Assembly (NCBI RefSeq): GCF_000090795.2
Contig: NW_003546364.1
Span: forward strand, 30,731 to 58,567
From: Amphimedon queenslandica
Taxonomy: Eukaryota; Porifera; Demospongiae; Haplosclerida; Niphatidae
Direction of reading: 5' to 3'
Length of the DNA: 27,837 nucleotides
Position numbers and translations under genes: made by a program. Positions 1 to 9,730 of this stretch are shown piece by piece (within the stretch, counting starts at the first letter, position 1; each line of letters starts with the position of its first letter). The notes beneath the pieces were generated by a model. It worked only from the letters and a program-made list of their open reading frames with translations, was not told the DNA's origin and searched no databases.

Positions 1-1
1 A

Positions 2-550
2 AAGGAGCAATGCGCCCAATGGTTTGTAGTTGGGTACATCATAAAGAAAGTAAAAGGAATACTCTGCACTAAGATGAAGAAAGATCACTTGGCTGAAAAG
101 TTACAGCAGTTCCTTGAAGAAAGTGAAATCGACACCAGCATCCGTATCACTGAAGGACAAAAGGAACATTAATGGTTCGACTCAATTAATAGAGGTAGCC
201 TCACAAAATGTAACGAGGACTTCTATTCTCATCTTAAAATGGTCGAAATAGTAATCAAATCGATATTGCTACCATCAATAACAAATGTTCCAGTACCTGA
301 TATCATTGAAAGACTATCAAAGGTAGACAGCATAGAAAACTCATGGGCTTCATTGGTTTCAAGTATAAACTCGTCTACGGACTTGAAGGAACTGTGACTA
401 GTTCATCACCTCATTTTAGAAGAATATCTAAAGTTACGGTGCTTTGGCCACACTAACAAGTTAATGGAAATGTACAAGGATGCTAAAGAAATAAACTTAC
501 AAAGAAACAGAAGTTTCAGATCAAATCAGCTCCTAACCTCGCTCGTATAA
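2..550 (+). pseudogene. P-element/THAP-type transposase fragment, C-terminal part
   Basis: One reading frame runs from base 2 to a TAA at 548-550, broken only by TAA at 170-172 and TGA at 395-397. The peptide has a GYIIKKVKG segment and, about 40 residues later, RGSLTKCNEDFYSHLK. These resemble the YxxGYxxKK and (D)RGGLxxPSxxL segments near the C-terminus of P-element/THAP9-like transposases. The fragment is cut by the window edge, so the N-terminal part and catalytic core are not visible. Two internal stops mean it cannot encode the full protein. No intron is needed to read it. The family call rests on recalled motif similarity; an unrelated transposase with a similar tail is possible. Confidence 0.5.
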
Positions 551-2169
551 TCTATCACTTATTTCCAATGCTATTACTAAACATGTGGATTATGATATTA
601 TTAACCAATAGTAATAATTAAAACAATACAGTTTAAATTTTAAATGTTCTTTAAAAAGACAAATACGGCAATGACAACTAGCATTTCCTGCCGCGAATGG
701 TGGTTTCCAATCCCTTTCCTGTACTCTAATATCTATGCTAGTATCACTGCTTCGAAGCCCTGCCCACTTCTTTTTTCCATTGGTTTACATAGAAAACAGT
801 AAAATTGTAGTTTTTTCTGTAATGCAACTGCTCTTACAATGATGAAACACGGTTACAACTCCTATTTTATCCGTGGCAAGTTCTTTGTTGGTGTTATGTT
901 GTTACCCGGCCGTGTAATGATAAGCTACAACAATGCAGTGGCCGAGAAGTGGTAAAGAAACCTTAAAAACACAAAAACACAGCAATTTGAGTGTATAAAT
1001 GTCTTTTGTAGGTCATAGTGCAGTTATCTTATAGGTTTGAAGCTTGTTCTCCAGAGAGAAACAGAGAAAAGGGTGAAAACGTGCTCCCTGTCTGAGTTGC
1101 TTTGAGACCACACCCACTCCATTTCTCTATTGGTTTCTATGGCGGGTGATAGGCATAGCTGTTTTTCTTCTTTCTAGGCGCTTCATCAACCTTATAGCTA
1201 CTTGGAATTGCTCTATGGACTCCACAGACATTGAAGAGAAGGAATCTGTTTGCTATTTTTTGAGCACTTCTTGTATGAGTAATACAGCTAGCCTTGTTTG
1301 CAGTCTAACTAAACGACGGTCGTTTCCCTGTCCGTAACTTATCAGAGCCCCAAGGTAACAGCTCATAACTATAGAAACTGCAAGAAGATGGTTAGATAAA
1401 GCCAGCAATCTCTTTACTTTTTCCGCAAAACAAATTTTAAAACTTTTATACACATAGAAAGACACACAGACAAGTATACTCGTCCCCGTGCATTTATTAA
1501 GGTTGTGGGTGGACAAATAAATTTGTCCCCGTGCATGAAAGAGTTAGAGTTTAACTAACTGCATAAGTCTTCTGATTCAATGAATGTACTCTCTAATAGA
1601 GTTCTTTGAAGATACAATTTTCAAATGAGGGTATACAAGCTACATGTATTTATAGTCAAAGTATACCGTGAATGGTTTAACAAATGCAACTCACAACTAA
1701 AATCCAATGATCATGGAAAAAACATGGCATAATAATAGCTTCATTATTGGTGGCAGTGTAATTCTAAATGAAAATAAATATTAACAACAACTATACGCTT
1801 CAACTCAGTGATGAAACTGATTTTAAAGAACTAAAAAATAACAGTCCATTAGGTTGTCAGCTCAACCTGAGTGTAATTTGGAGAAACAGCCATTGGTAGA
1901 ATGCAATAATTCTAATTCTATATACTATAACTAATGAAATAAAAATGTTTAATATAAGCAGATGAAACTTAGCTCACATGATTAATTACAAGATTGAAGC
2001 CATCTATACTATTAGCGAGGAATTGTACTGCACAATCTATTATTTATTGTGTACAAGCGAATGTAACTAAAACTTCAAGTAATATACCTCAACATACCAA
2101 ATCATTCAAATATTCACCCAAATAAATTGTTCTAAAGTCTTTAAGCTCCACCCATGCTCTTTAACTTTT
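551..2169. other. No gene recognised; unassigned AT-rich DNA
   Basis: No coding segment with recognisable motifs was found on either strand. Two imperfect direct repeats stand out. One is a CCCAC...CATTGGTTT...ATAG/ATGG block near 750-800 and again near 1107-1145. The other is an exact 12-mer, GTCCCCGTGCAT, at 1482-1493 and 1525-1536. Both may be remnants of non-autonomous repeats. The short open frames here show no splice context or family signature. Confidence 0.4.
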
Positions 2170-4575
2170 TACAAAGTACTTTTTTATACATTTTTTTCAA
2201 AAATATTAAAAATAAAAAGTATTTCACCTTTATTGTCAGTAGATTTAGAGACAGTCTCTATGGAATCTTCAAGTGTAAAATCTACTTGAACTTTACCTTG
2301 TGTCTGAACAGTTTTTTCAATTGGTTGACTACCTGTAACTTCCAATGTACACTAATTCATATACGCAAGCAATTCAATAAATATTCTTTATGTAGTTTGA
2401 ACTTTGTTCATGCTCTGTTGCTACAAGCCTGTTTGAATGTTCCTTTGCCTCAAAATGTAGATTTATCAAACAAAATTTACGAAGACCACAGTCCTTCCTT
2501 GTACAATTTTCACAAGTACTACAACGTTTGCGTATTCTACCTGTATTGGTTTAACGAATACATCCCACATTTAATGTAATTTGCATTTACAATCACCAGC
2601 TGATACTGATGAAGTTTTATTCTCCGTCAGTTTAGTATTACTTGTTTGTGTCTGCTTATCATTCACCAGTTGAGATTGGTCAACAATCTATAAAAGGATT
2701 AAAGTATGGCACAATTATGTAATTATAGTTCTACATTTTCTTCATTTTCTATTACATTCCTACTAGCTTGACAACTGTGTGCATTAGTGACATTTTACTG
2801 CTTTGCATCTAAAAAATTTAATTGTCAAAACTTAAATGCATTTTGTGTAAGTTTTACTTCAATAGCAATAGATCTGAAGTCTTAAGAGGCCTCAAAATTG
2901 GTCTTCAAATGTATCCTAGAGTGACAAATGAAATTCTGTGTGAACTGATCTTTATGAACGTCCATCGAGTCAGGAGCTGCAATAACATCATAGTCATCTA
3001 CTTTAGGAATCTTCCGACCAGTCTTTCTCCACCAAGTGTTTCTTCTTACCTGTGTCAGATTTAATTTCATATTTCCATCTGGATCCATTAATCCAAATCT
3101 CATTTTGACTGCAATGATGTGACAGCATTTTGTAGTTGATGGGCAAGAGCAGCTCTCAGTAGCAAATAATGGAACAGCATGAGGAATTCCACTTATATCT
3201 AAAACAGTGAATATGCCTAGACCCTGGTTATGACTGATATTCTTATTTTCTAATGTAAACCTAAAAATTGTTGACACTTTTAACATTACACATCCACAAT
3301 AATACAATAAGATTACTTTGTTCTAGCCCTTTCTGATGACAGTTGTAACACTTCAGAAGACAGTGTATAACTGACAGATTTTGACTAATGGGAGAAGACT
3401 TCTGTGATGCACATTGATCTTTGCCATTTGAAGAGCTATCGTAAATCATATCTACCTTTCCATCAGGAGATAGATATTTTAACAGTTTTATCTCATCAAC
3501 TCAATGTCTGAGGTTACTAAGTGATGGAAGCAGTTCATAATTGCCTAACCCTATTGCGTAGAATGATGTGTAAGTTGTAATAATTGTGAGCTTACCTGAC
3601 AAACCAGGCTGAATTTCATTGCAGTGATAAATTTGGAGGTTATAAAGTGTCAGTATATGCTGTCTACAGGTACCTCTTTCTATCTCTGCAGTTTCTTCAA
3701 AGTGGCATTAAGTGATTCTGACATGTTGTTAGTGACACCACTAGAGGGATGCTAGACATTCAAAGGCTCTGAAACAAATATTCCTAGTGACTTAGGCACC
3801 TATAACATAAATTAAATTTGAATAAAACATAATGTTAATTGAAATAGAAGCCATAATTCAGTATGTTCATTACTCATGAAGTATTCAAGGAATGGCGTGC
3901 TTTATTTTTTCTAAAATTCATTCAGTGCTGACTGATAATTTTGAAAAAGAATCCCTGTGTAGTAAAATGTGTGTGTCAGAGATGTAAGAAGGTATTTCAT
4001 TTGATGAAGCTCCGTGTTTTTTTTAACCATATCTTCATTGCAATTAGACATGATTTCAACAACAAATGTGTTTAATTCTGGGCATAAACTTTGTAACAGC
4101 CTGAAAAAAGAAGTCGTGTGGATTTAAATTAACACTTGCTGCTTACTTTGTGAATTCCTGCCACATCATCAGTATCCAAAGGAATAGAGTTGCTTGTCAA
4201 ACTCAGAGCTGGAACTGCTTTAAATAGCACTTTTATAAATTCTTCATGACATGGTTGAAATTTTCTTTCATGAATCAGAAATGCAGCGTGCATGACAGGT
4301 CATGTTTTAAATGAAGTGTAACGAAAAAGAAAGGGAGACACAAAAATCTCCTAACTGAAATGTAGTGTCATATGAGAACCACAGGATGTCACTGCAAGTA
4401 GGGCAAAGGTGTGGCTGAAAGTGAGTGGCCAAAAAGCAGGTGTTGTCATGATCACACACACGTCTTGTTCTTGAGCTTATGTCTGTAAAGACTTCTATTT
4501 CAGCACTTAGTGACAAATTACAGTTGATAAAGGTTCTGAACTTCTTATTGAAGAGTTACCCTGCCATTCTTGAGT
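2170..4575 (-). pseudogene. MULE-like transposase pseudogene with SWIM zinc finger
   Basis: Read on the minus strand, pieces with plausible short introns follow the order of a MULE-type transposase. The DDE-core start lies at about 4146-4516, with YDTTFQLGD, then FLIHERKF and a TDD triplet. A middle segment at about 3870-4100 includes SALNEF and PFLEYFMS. About 3603-3801 carries SGVTNNMSESLNATLKKLQ. About 3290-3590 has NYELLPSLSNLRH and KYLSPDG. The SWIM exon at about 2882-3300 has GLGIFTVLDISG and CSCPSTTKCCH, fitting CxC...CxH, then LNLTQVRRNT. MULE transposases cut and paste DNA in the nucleus, and the SWIM finger is presumed to bind DNA. Stops interrupt the frame, including TGA or TAG where Trp is expected, and a 2-base deletion near 4340 shifts it. 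It is a decayed copy. Element ends were not found. Confidence 0.66.
2400..2545 (-). pseudogene. CXXC-type zinc finger segment, decayed
   Basis: The minus strand encodes RKRCSTCENCTRKDCG and, after a one-base frame change, FDKSTF, GKGTFKQACSNRA. The spacing of Cys pairs, the KDCG turn and the KF-GGKG-xxKQAC block match the CXXC zinc finger that binds unmethylated CpG in proteins such as CFP1 and MLL. The expected first Gly of the GG pair and a late Cys are replaced by TGA stops, so the domain is dead as it stands. It lies just 3' of the SWIM exon of the MULE-like pseudogene on the same strand. Between them is an acidic/polar exon at about 2595-2690, and after it a further open segment at about 2180-2335. 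This suggests a C-terminal domain of the same protein. A separate element is the alternative. Confidence 0.62.
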
Positions 4576-5158
4576 TTAAGTGGAGAAAATTCAGTACCTC
4601 AAGACCTCCTTTAGTATAGAGTATCAGTAGCTAGGTGATTTAATTGTTCAATGAGTCCTAACTGACTATGATGATTAATAATAAAGCTGCTATATGAAAG
4701 AGTCAGTTATTCTAGCCACAGGTTAATGTAGATTATGTCTTCCTGAAGTGGCCATAGATATGGACCTGACTGGCTTACAGTGAATTAACCATGCAGTTAG
4801 CAGCTTATTCTCTACTAATTATCACTTTGTTGAGCAAAATTATTTAGTTTTGTCATTAGAATTAGCTATAATAATGAATTAACCATGTTAAAATTACGAA
4901 ATAACTATTCATTAACTTCCCATTATGATGATGTCATCTTACAGTAAGAAATTCTAGTAGGGCATTGCCCTCAATGCTTGCCCCACAGCAGCCTATGATG
5001 AGAGCAACTAATAGTTGGTAGATTTTGTACATAGAGCAATTGTCATTTCATTTAGAATTGTGTCTAAGCCGCAGACAACAACCAAATCAGGGTTAGTCTT
5101 AATGACTTAGACAGAACCATTTCAATCCAGTGACAATTCATGTAAATCATACAATGCA
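4576..5158. other. No gene recognised between MULE-like pieces
   Basis: This stretch separates the MULE-like core from the possible N-terminal piece. All frames on both strands are heavily interrupted and no motif is recognisable. It may be a long intron or decayed coding sequence of the same element. Confidence 0.35.
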
Positions 5159-5395
5159 TCATGAGTAAGTCTTGATTACTGTCTCTTCAGGTGCTGGACG
5201 CTGATGATTTGCCTTGCATTCCTTGGCATGTGACTTGATTGTAAAGTTAAAGCAGTACTTGTTGAAATCATCATCTTGTAACCATTGGAAGGCAAATCTT
5301 GATCTGATGCTAGTTGCTGTAGAACAGAAGGACATATCCTTTTGTAATTGTGGCTGCTGTTTTGTGAGGAAAATCAATTGCGATTGATTCTTCAC
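5159..5395 (-). pseudogene. Possible N-terminal exon of the MULE-like gene
   Basis: An open minus-strand frame encodes a polar segment with the pattern DDDFNKYCFNF...HAKECKANHQRP. This loosely resembles the Cys/His-rich N-terminal region that precedes the DDE core in some MULE-type transposases. It lies upstream of, and on the same strand as, the MULE-like core at 4146-4516. The roughly 600 bp in between show no clear reading frame. No splice sites were verified, so linkage to the downstream exons is inference. Confidence 0.25.
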
Positions 5396-6242
5396 CTATG
5401 TAATGAATGACAAGCAAGTTATCCTTATGGTCCATTACTAAATATGGATGTCTCTTGAACCTTAGATCTCTACCAGATTGCAGCATAATAACAAAATTAA
5501 ATGTTTATATAGCGGTTTGGAATTTTGAATTGGTTTCGTTCCATTTTGATACCATCTATAACCATCAACTCTTCAATCATTTATTGTAAATGAATAATAA
5601 TTCATCAATTCTATTAAAAATTGGGTAAACAGGTATGCATGTTTAAATAAGAATTGAAATAACATGAGCATTTTCTGAGAAATATAGTTCAAATATTTAG
5701 GGTAAAGACTAACTTTCACGGCTGTAGTCATGAAACAAATGTAAAAAATTTCACAAGCTTTTGGCTTCATCGGTGGCAATGATAGTTTCACTTTGTCATC
5801 ATTGCTACAAAAGTAATTCATCACTCCAGAGACCTATCATGGTAGCTAGAGGAGAAATATTTCCAAATCTTTATTCTGCCGAGGTGAAGATCCCTCCATT
5901 ATGCACTCTCATGAACGCATGTTTAGCACTTGTACAAGTACCACACCCATAGCAGGTTTCATCCGTACATTCAACTGTCCAGTCCGAACTTGCTACCGCA
6001 AGGGGTAAAATCTGTATCACGTCCTTATTCTTAGTCCGATGGTCTGGTCTGGTCTGAACTTTACAGAGACCCCTACCTGGAAAGTGTCAGTGGCGCAATA
6101 ATGCATCAAGATGCATTCTACTGCTTCAAACTATTTATAAAAAAATCTGCAGAAGAAAGTAAAGGTATTGCAGGCTATGTCACAGCTTCTTTTTTCTTAT
6201 TTCCAACTAATAAGCTAGTAGTTTGTTCTTTTGCTGTGTTAC

Positions 6243-6411
6243 AGACGAAGAAACAGATGTCGGCATTTATGACTGCATAAAAAAGCTGCTATCTCTTGAT
6301 GCGCTCGAAGAATAGCCAGCAGATTTTTCCTCCATAATGTCTGAGGAGTCCAAAGAGCTATTACAAGTAACTATAAGGTTTATGATGCGCCTAGAAAATG
6401 AAGAAACTGTT
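6243..6411 (+). pseudogene. Exon-like coding fragment, family unknown
   Basis: After a good acceptor (GTGTTACAG ending near 6244) a frame reads ETDVGIYDCIKKLL, then one TAG, then MSEESKELLQ followed by GTAACT, a plausible donor, near 6369. The composition is coding-like, with many Asp/Glu/Lys/Leu residues. About 90 bases earlier a separate frame reads ESKGIAGYVTA, which loosely recalls the GYxxxK motif of P-type transposases. I do not recognise the protein. It may be another decayed transposon exon. Confidence 0.25.
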
Positions 6412-7423
6412 TGACCTTACTTCCGCTGTACAAACCAATCGTAAATGAAGTGGGCGTGGTCTTGAAGCAACTCAAAGGAGCGGATTTTCTCTCATATCGT
6501 GCTTGCCTTTCGAAGAACAAGCTTAACACTTATAGGACAACTGAAGTAAAACCTACAGAAGACATTTATGAAGTCAAGATGGTATGTTTCTGTGTTTACA
6601 AGTCTTTCTTGTCACTTTGGTTGGTGGGCAGAGTGCTGATAAAGCATGTCCAGAAATTAGAGGACATGGAAGTTAATTTTTCAGTTAAACTTCGTTAAGT
6701 TGTAGCAAGATAAATGTAGGCAACATGAATGGAAGAATAGGTTTTCACTCTTCTCCTGAATAATCGAAGTAGCAGCAAGCTTCATTTCACTTAACATACT
6801 ATGCTACAACATATACTCATTGTTTTGGTATAGTAAATTTTTGCAAATACGACCATGAAGTGTGCAATTCTGAGCTCAAAGACTAAGACTATTTACGCCA
6901 CCATTTTACATTCATTGTCATGTACTGTATTGTTTTTTCCAAATGTAAAGCAGTATAACTTTATTTCTTTTCATAACTGGCCTTATTTCACTTTGGACAA
7001 ACAAATAGAAATGAAAGGCTGTAATATGGTATAAAACCTAAGGAGATTGCATATGATATGGCTTGGGTTTTTGTGGTTGAACAGGAGAAGTTTTTGAAAT
7101 AGGATTGACTGCGGTTGCATCTTCTAAGAGCCTAGAAGTACTAAAGTGATCAGAAAACCTAGCAATGGAGTATTTTGAAGTAGATGAGGTTGTTTTCTAT
7201 TTCTTGAAGTCTGTATTGGCTATATTTGGAGCCATTATGGTCCTTTCCTTCAAATGTCTTTGTTGCGCCGTTTTTTTGCAATAGAGTACTTCACAAACAT
7301 CTTGTAGCAATAGTCATATTATAATACAACTGATTTCTTTTACTTTTATATCATTAATTCTGCTCAAAAGCATTTGACAAGTTATTATCGATTATAATGC
7401 TTTTTGCACCAGACCACCATTTT

Positions 7424-7437
7424 GTTACTATGGTAAC
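7424..7437. promoter_or_regulatory. RFX X-box-like palindrome
   Basis: The sequence GTTACTATGGTAAC has perfect 5-bp arms around a 4-bp spacer. It fits the RFX consensus GTNRCC-N(0-3)-RGYAAC except for the last base of the left half-site. No adjacent gene was recognised, so any function is unproven. Confidence 0.3.
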
Positions 7438-7657
7438 GGTTAAAAAAAGTATCATAATTATCTGTGAATATCATTATGATTAATTGTCCACCTGTGCGAT
7501 GACAGTTTTTGGTTATGGGAGTGGAAGTTGGAGTAGGAGTTTGCTAGATCAAAGTAGGAGGAGCAGATAAAAGTACGAGTTGGGGTAGCCAGGCATAGAG
7601 TGAATGAAGAGTAGGAATCTTCCGTTGCTTGGGTGGATTATTCTACTTAGATTATTC

Positions 7658-7672
7658 GGTTGCCTAGCAACC
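7658..7672. promoter_or_regulatory. RFX X-box, full consensus match
   Basis: The sequence GGTTGCCTAGCAACC has 6-bp arms (GGTTGC/GCAACC) and satisfies GTNRCC-N-RGYAAC in full. Such sites direct ciliary gene transcription in animals. It lies 220 bp downstream of a second, near-consensus X-box. No start codon of a recognised gene follows within 1 kb, so it may be chance or part of an unrecognised repeat. Confidence 0.35.
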
Positions 7673-8820
7673 TAAGCTACATACCCCTGGACAGACTTGC
7701 TCTCTCCAGCTCTGCAGTACTGATTTTAACCTAAAGCAGTGATTGCATGTCATATGATACTTCAAAGGAATCAACTGTTATACCACTATCATGCTATAGC
7801 CAAAAATAAAATTTAGGCTCTTCTATTGCATTTATTAGCAACTCAAAGTTAAAGAAGTACTACTTTGCTCTTTGGTCCCTATTATCTCAAAAGCAATATT
7901 ATAAATGGAAGATTTAAACCAAACTGCTGTTAAAGAATTCTTTCATTTAGGTTTTCCAACCTTAATAATTCCTACAGCTTGTTTTCTCGACATTTTGTGT
8001 TAAAAAAAAGTAAACTTTCCGTGTTAAGTTGCGTACCATTAATTCAATACTTGAACAAGTAATGACTAAAAGACTTCTGATTCAGAATCTAGATGAGTTA
8101 ATCTGGGTCTGCCGCCCATTACTTTGTCTTTGAGGACCATAAATTAGCTATAACAATGCACAAATTCATGCCTACTGCTTCGTCAATAGGCAGTGTTAGT
8201 AGTAAATCTATAAAAAAAGCAGGCAACGTGAGATCAGATTTTCAGATGCACAATAGGCTATAAGTGGAGAGCCAGTTCAAGTTAATAGTGAATTCTACTA
8301 CTTATCATTACAGTACTATTAATAAGGTACATTCTTTGAAGCATAGAGATATGTTTGAAGCTCAATGGTTTCACACCTTTTTTCCAAAAACTACTGTACA
8401 AAAGTATGCATTGCAAACCACATGGTATCATGTGTGCATGTCAGTGATGATTAATTATGAGTCATGTAGATCTACGCAATGTATAATTCCATGTCAGAGG
8501 GTAAAAAGAAATGTTTCTCCTCTAAAGGAAAAAGTAACAATCAGATTAGATGTATCAGTAATCTTTATGTAAATAGTATTGTATTTCCTGTTCCCATAGC
8601 AAACCTACCCCAGGCTACCAGCGGTTTCACACTTCTCAAGAATGCTTTAAAATCAGCAATCTTACCACCAGGATGGACTCAAGTGCCAAGCAGAGATGTT
8701 AGCTCTATGTCACCGTCATAATCATTTAGATAAACCAATTCTTTCCCATACAATAATCATGCATAGCGATTTCTCATATAGCATTACTATATGTTACTCT
8801 ACCCATTACTTTCAAATTAA

Positions 8821-9346
8821 CTCTTGAATTCCCAGCCCATTCAATTTGGAGTAGATTTTTCACGAATTTTTTTCTGAAACTTGCTGCTGCAATTTGTTTA
8901 CCAGCATTTTAACTTAGACACAATTTGACCTAATTATTGGGCTGAAATACTTCTTGTTTGGATAATCACACAAGTATATGTTAAAGTATTTCTTTCTATG
9001 CTTGCCGTACTAAAAGAAAGCACAAAAACTGCTGATTGTATACTTTGTAAACCAGTTAGTACTATTTCCAACTGTTTATTACTTTCTTTTGAATGTCTGT
9101 GATTAATTAAACTTGATATCAAACATCAATGTATACATGGAAAGAATAATAGAAGCTAATTGTGATTCAAAAAATATTTCCCATTCAATGATGAATAATT
9201 TTTTTGTGTAATATTAACCCTTTGATGACATGGCAACAAGCAACATGGAGTAAAATAATGAAGTCTAAATAAATAAGTACAAAATAGTTACATAATTTCA
9301 ATTGAAATAGATCGGAAATGAGAAAAATACACTGGGAATTCAAGAG
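8821..9346. mobile_element. Non-autonomous TTAA-flanked element (MITE), 526 bp
   Basis: A perfect 19-bp inverted repeat, TTAACTCTTGAATTCCCAG, begins at 8817 and its reverse complement ends at 9350. Its outer four bases are TTAA on both sides (8817-8820, 9347-9350), as expected for a TTAA target duplication. The element proper then has 15-bp termini. TTAA duplications are typical of piggyBac and Kolobok-type elements. No transposase is encoded inside. An internal TTAACCCTTTG string at about 9207 resembles piggyBac-family ends but has no partner. Confidence 0.6.
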
Positions 9347-9486
9347 TTAAAAAACCTAGAGAGCCTTTTGGAATTTTTCAAACTATGTCTCAAGGTTAAA
9401 AATTTGCCCTAGTAATGGTTTGACAAAATATGTCAAATATACAGAAAAAGGAGGTCAACTTTTCAATAGGTCAGCTGATAGTTATA

Positions 9487-9523
9487 GTACACTGGAAAAA
9501 CGGAGATGTTATTTTAACACATA
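9487..9523 (+). repeat. Left terminal repeat of the CACTA-like element
   Basis: Compared with the reverse complement of 16156-16192 without gaps, the first 8 bases (GTACACTG) are identical. The next 12 mostly differ, and the last 17 are largely conserved around TGT-TTTAACA. The pattern suggests old, diverged terminal inverted repeats. Confidence 0.5.
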
Positions 9524-9730
9524 CTGTTGGATTAATATAATGTTGATTTTACATTTTTATGTTAATACAGCATAACTATGTCGCTTTAACAGTCCAATAA
9601 TAATAATGACATAATTTCAATGATTTTAAGAGCATTTTTCAAATAAACTTTACAACATCAGTTTTTCATAGCAATATATAGTTTACTATCACCAATATAA
9701 GTGGGAGCAGAATGTGTCTTTATAACTTAA

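Larger units (their letters stand above)
5396..8816. other. Largely unassigned interval
   Basis: Apart from the exon-like piece at 6243-6411 and the X-box-like sites at 7424 and 7658, no convincing gene was found. A purine-rich, GGAG-containing run lies at about 7515-7620. Near 6040 the pentamer GTCTG is repeated three times in tandem. Short open frames at 6411-6698, 8264-8721 and elsewhere lack motif or splice support. On the minus strand, 5750-5815 encodes NDDKVKLSLPPMKP, faintly like the DDKAKxxxGxP motif of another animal transposase-like family, but it is too short to call. Confidence 0.35.

Noticed and set aside
1253..1516. Minus-strand open frame of 87 codons
   Set aside because: No motif, no splice partners, low-complexity composition.
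2154..2579. Plus-strand open frame of 141 codons
   Set aside because: It is antisense to the CXXC-type zinc finger and flanking exons, which have clear motifs on the minus strand.
9206..9217. piggyBac terminal sequence TTAACCCTTTG
   Set aside because: No inverted partner was found; likely chance inside the TTAA-flanked element.
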